Source: Phallusia mammillata (taxonomy: Eukaryota; Chordata; Ascidiacea; Phlebobranchia; Ascidiidae). From it: a DNA stretch of 64,000 bases. Of the stretch, positions 47,501 to 56,474 are shown piece after piece. Every line of letters begins with the position of its first letter. Position 1 is the first letter of the stretch. The notes beneath the pieces were generated by a model. The model had not been told where the DNA came from, did not search any database, and saw nothing but the letters and a program-made list of their open reading frames with translations. The translations under genes and the position numbers were made by a program. The stretch is taken from contig QLIY01000125.1 in the NCBI GenBank assembly GCA_003260075.1, positions 66,203 to 130,202 on the forward strand, read 5' to 3'.

Positions 47501-50500
47501 TGGTGACTGGCATAATTGTAAACAATACGTGCTTTCTGTTTTTTAGGCAAACCGGTCAAAGTAAACGTCACCGTTTCAGTAACAAGTCTTGATCGCATAT
47601 CTGACAACGACATGGTAAGAAACCTATCTGCCGCTTTTGAACGTGCGAGTAAAATTCAAGGTTTTTCAAGTTTTTACAACTATCTGATACTCCTGTCTTA
47701 CTTTTCAGGAATACACAATCACGTTTACACTCCAACAACTTTGGAGAGATTCACGCTTGGATGGAACGAAAAGTGTGAGAGGTTATTCCCAGGTAACATT
47801 TTACTCCTAATATATTTATATTTTTGAAGCCTGGTAAAATTGATTTGAGGAATCGCTCACTTTTTTGCATGTTGTAAAATACTCATTTTTACGTACCCAA
47901 AAATATATTTGTGTTTGGTGTTTTGGACATAATCATTCATGTAACAAAACACAGTTTGTTGTTGCGTTAGTGATGCACCGAAAGTTTCGGTTGGCCGAAA
48001 CATTTCGGCCGAATACGCCGTTTTCCCATGTTTCGGCTTCGGCCCGAACTTTTTTTGAAAATTCGGCCGAAACCAAACTTTTTGATTTGTTTAAATTATA
48101 TGAAATTTTTACCAAAACTGTAAATATCGTCAATATGAAACATCGTGAACTATCTAATTGTTGCGTGCAAAAAATACGAGCCACGTTTTCTGCAAAATAT
48201 TCTAAGTTAAGTAAAGCGTTCGCATTGTAAAAGTAATTTTGGAGTGTTAAACCAGTTCACTTGCATCAACGACACAAGGTTCAGTTGGAAACATCAATCA
48301 GAAAGGGGTTTAATCATTTAAAATTTGGCCTTATGACCGAATATTCGGTTTCGGTCCGAAAATTTTGAGGCGTGTTCGGTGCATCACCAGTTATTACCAC
48401 CTTGACAAGTGATTTATGTTTGGACATGTGAAAAAATGTTTCTGTGATTTAGGTTTTGACCATGGATGGTTCCCTTGGGAACCGAATTTGGGTCCCTGAT
48501 ACTTACATCGTCAACTCCCATACGTCATTCATTCATGACGTCACCACCCGAAACGGTTTGATCCGTTTATACCCAAACGGAACAGTGCTGTACGTTCTGC
48601 GTATAACAAGCAGGGTAAGGTTCCTTTTTACCAAAATTTTGTCCCTTTTATACGAATTTGTAAATGCAACAAATATTTGGGAATGAAGTTTTTGTCCTCT
48701 TATTACGCGATTGTTTTGATGATTGTTACGATTAAGGTGTCGTGTCCGATGAGTTTGCACAAATACCCTATGGACGAACAGATGTGTCGACTAACTTTGG
48801 AAAGTTGTAAGTAATGTTAAGCAGTATCAGTTGTTTTGTGAAAGTAAGTGACTATAACGTTACCTTCGGTATCACAAAAATTGCAAACTTCTGCATTTTT
48901 ATCACCTTAACGCAACACACACAAGTTTGCCAAATAACATTCATCGATGAAATCACGCTTTCAAACTGAATACAAAGAGCCCCCCCCCCAACACACACAA
49001 GTTTGCCAAATAACATTCATCGATGAAATCACGCTTTTAAACTGAATACAACGGCAAATGGGTCATGTATTATTACACTTATCTGGATAACAAATCCTTA
49101 TTTAAGTTGGCTTGTTTCTACTTTTAGGGTCATTTGCGGAAACAGATCTTCAATACAAATGGAGCAAGAAGGAGGAATGTGGACCTGACGGATCAGTTAC
49201 TGGTGTAGAGAAAGTTGTTCTCTCGCAGTTTAACATCACAAAGTGTCTTGTGTATCGCACTTTGCATCAAAACATTTTAGGTAAATAAATTAGAACAATA
49301 CATTCGGAACAAAACCCGAACCGAAAATATACATTATTAAAAACCGGAACCGAGCCTTTAAAAACAAAACAAATGAACCCGAACCGAACCTGAACCCATA
49401 TGACAAGCGGTTCGACTCCCTGCTTGTATCCATAGGTGTTCCAAGACGATAATTGTCATGCTTTATGGTTCTTGTTCATTTCGCTTTGTTTGCAAACAAA
49501 GAGCGTTTGTCTATCTAGTCTGAAATACACTGTTTTAGCCCATTGTCCTAAAGTTTTTGGACGCTAAACAGCTCAAAAAGATGCACGGCTTTAGGTTGTA
49601 ATCTCCGCGGCTACGCGAATTACATTTGTCACAAAAAGCGTTTATTAATTGGTAAAGAGATATTAGGTTATGTAAATCTAGAAAAAAGTGATTTGAGATT
49701 ACAGGGTATTTACTAGTGATGTACCGAATCGGCTAAATTTCGATTCGGCCGAATCAACCGAAATATTTATGACGTCACGCGAAGTCGTAACTATACGGAT
49801 TTGACATGAAAACATAAGTTTATCTGCCCCGCAATTAGTGCAGAATAGTTGCGTTTCGTCCCCATTTCAGTTCTGTGGGCTTTAAAATTGCCTCAAGCAT
49901 GATTGGCAACCTGCCAATGAATTACTAATTACTACAGTGGAAAAAACGATAGCGCGTTGAAAAAGATAAAAATTAACGCAATTTTCGTTATGTTGGGGCT
50001 TTTGAAAGATTGCGTGGTACCTTAATAAGCAGAAAAGACACGTTTAACGCTTTAAATTTGTGTTCGTAAAAGATTCGGTTTCGGCCGAATCGCAACAAAT
50101 TATTCGGCCAAAACCGGATCTTTGCAAAAATGACCGATTCGGCCGATTAAATTCGGCAAACCGAATATTCGGTACATCTCTAGTATTTACTATTTTGTTC
50201 AGGAAATCATTCTCAGTTGATTCTTGAGTTTTATCTGAAGCGGAACATGTTGTTTTTCCTTCTTCAAACTTACCTCCCATCCGTTCTTCTGGTCATATTA
50301 TCCTGGATTTCGTTTTGGATTAATATGAAGTCCGTCCCGGCGCGAGTGGGCCTGGGTGCCACAACCGTTCTTTCCATGACAACTTTGATGATTGGAGTTT
50401 ACAACAGCGGACCAAGATCGACTTCATACATTAAGGGTAATTAAGTTTGCTGAAGTTTTTGTGTGAATGTAACACAAAGAAACAAATTGATCATAGCACA

Positions 50501-53500
50501 AACAACTAACTGTGGTAATATTGCCCATTTTTTGTTAAAAATGTGGCTATTTATCTTATATGTTTTTTTTTTAAATGTGTTAACCAATTTTGAAAGAGTG
50601 TACAAAAAACTGTTGCGTTACAGCACTTCCACTAATTTCAAACATTTTGTAACGTTTAAAACACAGTAGTCACAAAATTGCATAGCAACAGGTTATGAAA
50701 CTTGGATAAACAAATACAATGGAAAAACAAACATGTCCAACAGACATGAAGCACATTTGTTACAAAAGGTATAAACTAATACTTCTCTAAAATGACATAT
50801 GTGAGCATTCACAAAACATAGGGGGGGGGGGGATTTTGTTCAGGAAATCATTCTCAGTTGATTCTTGAGTTTTATCTGAAGCGGAACATGTTGTTTTTCC
50901 TTCTTCAAACTTACCTCCCATCCGTTCTTCTGGTCATATTATCCTGGATTTCGTTTTGGATTAATATGAAGTCCGTCCCGGCGCGAGTGGGCCTGGGTGC
51001 CACAACCGTTCTTTCCATGACAACTTTGATGATTGGAGTTTACAACAGCGGACCAAGATCGACTTCATACATTAAGGGTAATTAAGTTTGCAAAAGTTTT
51101 TGTGTGAATGTAACACAAAGAAACAAATTGATCATAGCACAAACAACTAACTGTGGTAATATTGCCCAATTTTTGTTAAAAATGTGGCTATTTATCTTAT
51201 ATGGGTTTTTAAAAAATGTGTTAACCAATTTTGAAAGAGTGTACAAAAAACTGTTGTGTTTAACGTTACAGCACTTCCACTAATTTCAAACATTTCGTAA
51301 CGTTTAAAACACAGTAGTCACAAAATTGCATAGCAACAAGTCATGAAACTTGGATAAAAAATACAATGGAAAGACAAACATGTCCAACAGACATGAAGCA
51401 CATTTGTTACACAAGGTTTAATAATATTTAATAATTTGTTACTAATACTTCTCTAAAATGACATATGTGAGCATTCACAAAACATAGGTCCAACTATTTT
51501 ACTAACATTTCGATCAGACCCAAAACAAACCACATTGAAATCCAACAACTCAACTAGCTTCCTGCGGTTCGACAGAGAAAGCAAATGAAATCAATAATTT
51601 AGGACTTTGTGATTGACATTACCGGATTGCCGCTCTTGCCAATGTTACGAAAAGTTGGCCCTTTTACTGTTAACATACAATAATACAATAGAAAAAGTGT
51701 AAACTTTGTTAAATTCATATAAAGGTGTTTGATTTGTCATATGGAACGTTGTTGTGGGTCGAATTAGTTCACACGATGAGAAAATCCTACTACAATAAAA
51801 ATATTATTTCTATTCAATGAAATTCGATAAATCATTCTGTGATTGCGTTTTAGTTGCCGTCAAGGCGTAATGGATCTCCGGTGTTTTTTCCAACGTTTTA
51901 TTGTTGTTGTACACGAGAAAGAGGAAGCTGAATAGCAGATTAAACCTGAGTCAGCTCTTATGAGCATATCAGTTCAGCATATATCGGTTGAACCTCGTTA
52001 ATTTTTCAGCTCTGTAAATTTTGTTACAGGGGGGGGGGCCATTTGGCGATCTACCTGTCATATCTGGCGTTTATGTTTGTGTCGTGTGTGGTTTTGGTAT
52101 GTGTGGCCCATACCATTGCACAACACAGATTTATCTTTCACGTTGATTTGTGTTATACAAACATGGCAGAAGGTAGATGTCGTAAGGATACGTGGGGAAA
52201 ATTTTTTGCTTGGTCGAAGAAAAACATAAGAAAATTTCTGACTGGGGAAAGAGGAAGCTGAGTAGCAGATTAAACCTGAGTCAGCTCTTAAGAGCATATC
52301 GGTTGAACCTCGTTAATTTTTCAGCTCTGTAAATTTTGTTACATAACGTACCAGGGTACTTGTGCTTTGATGTACGGTTGCCAATATAGTCTCCACGGCC
52401 GTATTTTTGTGTTCAACCCTGAATAAACTATATTTGCTTACTACAGAAAACATGGTCATTGACGTAGCTTTTTGTAAGTGAGTAGATAAATAAATAACCT
52501 GGTATGAAAACTCTTTCCAAAAAACAGAACTAGAATATTATAAACCAAAAACGAATCAAATGTGGAATTTTAACCACAACAAGTCGCCTATAAAGATCGA
52601 TTTCTTGGCAGTTCAAACAAAAATTCTATCACAAAGGCTCATTTATTAACACGTTTTTCGTTTCAGCTGTAGATTTCTACGTCTGCGTGTGTTATGGATT
52701 TGTATTTGCTGCCCTGATGGAGTATGCGGGCGCACATTTTGCCGTGAGATCATATGGGAAAAAAGCAGAGCAACTTGCAGAGGGGTATGATACCTCTATG
52801 TGATCGATTTTGTCTTATATTTGATACACTAGATCGGGGGTGCTCAAACTTTTTTGACTCAAGATCGATTTTTCAAGTGGTCTAACTCTCGGGATCTATC
52901 ATTCACGTACTAATTGGCATCATAGTGCAATGCTATGTCACTAATTACAAAAGGATAATTTGCAATTTTTTCGAAGTCTGTTTTAAGTTTTCATAGTGGC
53001 ATGATTTTCTTTAATTCTTTAAGGCATTAAACTGATTTTTAAAATATAACATTTCGAAAAAATTACGTCAAAATAACGATTTTGATTGATAAGACCAAAA
53101 TAGCGATATTATTGGAAGTATCAAATACTACCTTTTGTGACGTAACAAAGCAACTGCTAAATATTTGTGGTGCGAACATGTACTAATAAATATTTTTCAC
53201 CAAAAAATCATCTATAACTATGCACAGCAACATTCTATAAAAACGTGTTACAAAAAAACTATTTAATTTATGTTTTGCGTCTCTCGCGATCGACTTGGGA
53301 TCAGTTCAAGATCGCCCAGTCGCCCTGCACTTGATTTTTTTTACATTGTATTTCGCGTTGCAGACCAATTGCTAATTGCCCCAACAACAACAGAAACTTG
53401 CGCAACATCTCAAGCATCGAATCTGACACACAAGATGGAGTGGGGGGGGGGAACTTGATTTTTTTTACATTGCATTTCGCGTTGCAGACCAATTGCTAAT

Positions 53501-54527
53501 TGCCCCAACAACAACATAAACTTGCGCAACATCTCAAGCATCGAATCTGACACACAAGATGGAGTTTTCTCTTACAACTCCTGCAATGTAAGTTAGTGTT
53601 TTTTTATTAGTGTGACGTCTTAAAAAGCAAACCTGTTTTCCAGGGGACATCTTGTATAAGACGACCTCAATACGACGCAGACCACTCTCCCAGTGAAGTT
53701 AGAGGTATAAAAAATAAAAACATTCGAAAGTAGTTCATGACAGTTAAAGTCAATACCGCAGCTAGAGTTGTAGTTTTTTTTCTAAATTAACTTATTCTCC
53801 ATTCATACTTGGGTATCATTACTCTAAATTAAAATGAAAACTGCAATCAAAAACAGCTGCTTACATTACGAAAGCTTATTAATTTTTTTCCCCACAATAA
53901 CTTCGGTCCTTTTTTGTGAACGCCACCGTTCTAAACGCCAGTTCCGCGTTATCGTCTGTGACGTCACTTTACACACCTGGTATTCACCTTTTTCTCTAAA
54001 GTGCTTTATATTCCGTGTTCTACAGCTAAATTGACAACCTGCACTGATGATGACAACAGTGACTGTTAAAACGTCTGCATGATGTATTCTATATACACCA
54101 GTTCATTGGCAGTTATGTTTATGATTAGATCCCTCATTGGTTTTGTACCATAACGTACTAAAGCATTGCTGACCAACTACTCAAATAATTCTACATTATT
54201 TTGTACCTACATTTTCCAGGCAACTTTAAAGATCGGCTAGCAATCGTCAAAACGTTGGACGAGACTAACCGAAGATCAGAAGGTCTCTGTGATAAACCAC
54301 TCGACAAATTTGGACGTGAAGAACGGATAAACTGCGATCATCATTGTCACGAAAATCCGAGCAAACTTAACAAAATTGAAAATTACAGAAACCGGGCTGT
54401 CATGATGGAAAAAATTGACCAGTATTCCAGAATTTTGTTTCCCTCTATGTTTGTTGCTTTTAATATTGTGTACTGGTGGGTTTACCTTACGATGGAGGAG
54501 AAGAGCGTTTATCCGCCTGAACACTAG
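44526..54527 (+). CDS. GABA-A-like Cys-loop anion channel subunit
   Basis: Exons 44526-44599, 45484-45602, 47547-47614, 47709-47792, 48453-48614, 48737-48806, 49128-49280, 50203-50436, 52667-52784, 53488-53587, 53644-53704, 54220-54527; phases close to 516 residues. Signal peptide about residues 1-23. YIRPDI replaces the usual YDKRIRP. Loop A is WVPDTY; the Cys-loop is [15 protein letters not shown] (13 residues between Cys). [13 protein letters not shown] resembles GABA-A beta subunits. M2 carries [17 protein letters not shown]: Pro-Ala-Arg at the cytosolic end marks an anion channel. M3 is [17 protein letters not shown], then a short basic loop, and M4 is [22 protein letters not shown]. Beta or rho type is most likely; ligand (GABA, glycine or other) is not certain. 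The second M1-M2 exon at 50844 is an assembly copy. Confidence 0.93.
45637..45755 (+). repeat. Minisatellite, CTTACTTCGTACAACTATCC units
   Basis: About five imperfect units of 12-21 bp (TTACTTCGTACAACTATCC and shortened forms) in receptor intron 2. Confidence 0.75.
45756..47546. other. Rest of long receptor intron 2
   Basis: 1.8 kb of AT-rich intron with no recognised element, RNA or exon. Confidence 0.5.
47968..48389. mobile_element. hAT-type element, TAGTGATGCACCGAA ends
   Basis: Ends TAGTGATGCACCGAA and TTCGGTGCATCACCA are inverted with one mismatch. TTCGGCCGAA palindromes crowd both subterminal zones. A target duplication is not evident, so the copy may be old. In receptor intron 4. Confidence 0.7.
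48914..49057. repeat. Tandem copy pair split by C10 (48980-48989)
   Basis: CAACACACACAAGTTTGCC... is present twice, differing by a CTTTC/CTTTT substitution. In receptor intron 6. Confidence 0.85.
49306..49424. mobile_element. Partial copy of the CAGGGAGTCGAACCG hAT family
   Basis: It ends with CGGTTCGACTCCCTG and carries the same CCGAACCG-rich right arm as 14221-15091. The left terminus is missing. Confidence 0.75.
49714..50182. mobile_element. hAT-type element, TAGTGATGTACCGAA ends
   Basis: Inverted ends TAGTGATGTACCGAAT and ATTCGGTACATCTCTA, perfect 8-bp duplication gtatttac (49706-49713 and 50183-50190). TTCGGCCGAA-like words fill both arms. Its right edge is only 20 bases from the M1-M2 exon. 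Confidence 0.93.
50192..51490. repeat. 630-650 bp tandem copy pair containing the M1-M2 exon, G12 join
   Basis: Copies 50192-50822 and 50833-51490. The exon is identical in protein, while the intron part has substitutions and small indels. The join is G12; copy two shows the unit naturally continues CATAGG, so two G are native and ten are filler. Confidence 0.88.
50844..51077 (+). pseudogene. Duplicate M1-M2 exon of the receptor (probable assembly copy)
   Basis: Same 234-nt length, acceptor, donor and encoded residues as 50203-50436. Including both exons would give four membrane helices in a row, which is impossible for a Cys-loop subunit. It could be a mutually exclusive exon only if the two differed in protein, and they do not. 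Confidence 0.8.
51917..52345. repeat. Direct copy pair with G10 (52029-52038) between
   Basis: GAAAGAGGAAGCTGARTAGC...TTTTGTTACA occurs at 51917-52028 and 52249-52345; the first copy has an extra 15-20 bp. Sequences upstream of the two copies differ. Confidence 0.75.
52039..52261 (+). other. Stray membrane-spanning reading frame in receptor intron 8
   Basis: From the G10 run to a TGA, the frame encodes a hydrophobic segment ([20 protein letters not shown]) followed by a basic tail ([20 protein letters not shown]). It lies between the M2 and M3 exons. Its 5' edge is cut by the gap. It could be an alternative terminal exon, a piece of another gene, or chance. No family recognised. Confidence 0.35.
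52835..53327. mobile_element. hAT-type element, GGGGGTGCTCAAAC end
   Basis: Left end CGGGGGTGCTCAAACTTTTTTGACTC is a typical hAT terminus; the right end (CAGTCGCCCTG) is degenerate. Flanks cactagat (52827-52834) and cacttgat (53328-53335) match at 7 of 8. In receptor intron 9. Confidence 0.72.
53329..53565. repeat. Tandem copy pair containing exon 10, G10 join
   Basis: Copies 53329-53441 and 53452-53565 around G10 (53442-53451). The first exon copy (from 53364) stops at the run; the second is complete and splices in frame. They differ by one codon (Arg/Ile). Confidence 0.85.
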
Positions 54528-54728
54528 GATTTCTATGTTATTCTTTAGGTTTAAATTTTTGTGTGTAATCAGTTAGTATCGTTAGATTTGTTCTTGGTTC
54601 AGCCTAATTTTTACCTGATTACTGATTACATTTTTATCAGACATAAAAGCATATTGCAATATTAACAAAATGAATCTAAAAATATTACTTTTTGACACGC
54701 ATTATAGTGTGATATGTGCAATGTTGTA

Positions 54729-54734
54729 AATAAA
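54729..54734 (+). terminator. Candidate poly(A) signal AATAAA of the receptor gene
   Basis: 202 bases after the stop codon on the sense strand, the first canonical hexamer downstream. Confidence 0.55.
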
Positions 54735-55119
54735 TGTTGAATTGCAATAACGGACAGTAGCAGTAAATTCGTGACTCGGTGCTGAGTTAATTGTCACTCT
54801 TTCAAATTTGTGAGGTATAGGTATTGTTTTACAGCTTTTGTGAAATAAACTTAACTGTGTTTAAGAGGTAATAAAAACCATAATGTGGGGCATAAATATC
54901 ACAGACAGGCTTTCTTGAACTAAATTTTGAAAAAGTACGCAATTTGCGACGTTTACCATTACATGCAACGTTACCTGTGAAATGGTTAAAAAGCAAAGAT
55001 ATCCAAGTTTTTGCCTGCGTTAAAAGTATGGCGATTTTCAAAGAAATTTTTCTCAAGTTTCTTTGACATGCCAGCTTTGCACACCTACCATTATTTTGCT
55101 TACTGTTATTTACCTCCAT

Positions 55120-55307
55120 ATTTTTTTTTATTTATCCTCAAGGGGTAAATTTACCTCCGATTAAGAACCGCTGCTCTACACGTTCTAACTTTCAAACTAA
55201 CTTCATCTGGGGGGGGGGATTTTTTATTTACCCTCAAGGGGTAAATTTACCTCCGGTTAAGAACCGCTGCTCTACACGTTCTAACTTTCAAACTAACTTC
55301 ATCTCTT
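55120..55307. repeat. Tandem copy pair split by G10 (55209-55218)
   Basis: The segment with CCTCAAGGGGTAAATTTACCTCC and TTAAGAACCGCTG is present twice with a few substitutions. TTAAGAACCGCTG resembles a hAT right end, so a transposon boundary may lie here. Confidence 0.8.
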
Positions 55308-56474
55308 CAGGCTTCAATTTAAAAATTAAAGCGTTCGGAGAAATCTGGCCAAATTGAAACTTTTCAAAATTAAATACACCGGGCTTGGTTGCAACCACAT
55401 TGGTTAGAAAATCCGATTTCAACTTGCAGAGTTGTGTATGTGACAAGTAAATGTGTATCATGTTCTTTTTTATTGTCGAGATAACAAGAACTTAAACGAA
55501 TCTATGTTTAAAAGTAATAAAAACCCACGTCAGTGTTTCCCGGCAGGAAATAAAATCATCGAAAAACCGTAAGAAAGCGCAGTGTTTTGGATAAGGGCAT
55601 GGTGATCGGAAAGGGTAGGATACAGAGCAGTGTTTCCCAAAAAGTTTTTCGCTCATGTTTTTACGTGGGATAAATCGGGAACAGGGCAGCACTAATGGGC
55701 CATAAACGACCGCTGCCAAGCAACGCCCGACAGTGATAAAAGAAATCGACAAAAATGAACACAAAAGCATGGGACAGACAGTTCAATCCGAATAAATTAA
55801 TTATCGGTGGAATTCTAGCGCATACAGAAAAAAAATAACAAAATGTCAATAAATACAAAGCGATCATTAGATGGTTATAATCTCTTTACAATGCGCGCAT
55901 GTGTTCAGGGACAATGCCAGAGCACTCTAGCACCGCCAAAACGTTATAAATAATGCAAACAAAGTGTGAACCGCAGTTAAAGAGTTAAAATTAAGGCCAA
56001 GCAATTTTTACACCTCTGCACTTCGTTTGTTTTCTGACAAACAAGAAAATTTTAAGCAGGTCGTCGAAATTAAGAGCAACGAAAACAAAATAGGAACATT
56101 GCGTGCATGTGTAACTATGGCAACAGAAAAGGCAGTCGCAAATATGCGAATTGGTGACAACATTATACTAACACACTGGAACAGTCAATGACGTCATAAA
56201 TTAATGACGTCCCAGCGAAGTTCAATGAACAAAACAGAAAATTCCCACGATACAGCTGAAACGGGTTGAAACGTTTTTCTTGAAACTTCGCATAAGGAAT
56301 AAATTTTGAAAACCTGTCTTATAATTTTCCTAAATATGAATTTTTTTCCTCCCCTGCATCTTTTGAAACAAAACCCACTCAAACACATTTTGTCCACAAC
56401 AGTGCGAGATCGGGCAACGGATACACGCCATTGGATAAGAACACGGGGCGTGGTCTCATATAAAGGGGCGTGTC

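Larger units (their letters stand above)
54528..56474. other. Convergent 3' intergenic region
   Basis: Between the receptor and coactivator 3' ends. It holds the receptor poly(A) signal and the copy pair at 55120-55307. CAGTGTTTCCC words at 55529 and 55629 resemble hAT termini but are not paired. No gene recognised. Confidence 0.6.

Noticed and set aside
50203..51077. Tandem duplicated M1-M2 exon as mutually exclusive splicing
   Set aside because: The two exons encode the same residues and are separated by ten filler G between near-identical intron copies, so an assembly duplicate explains them.
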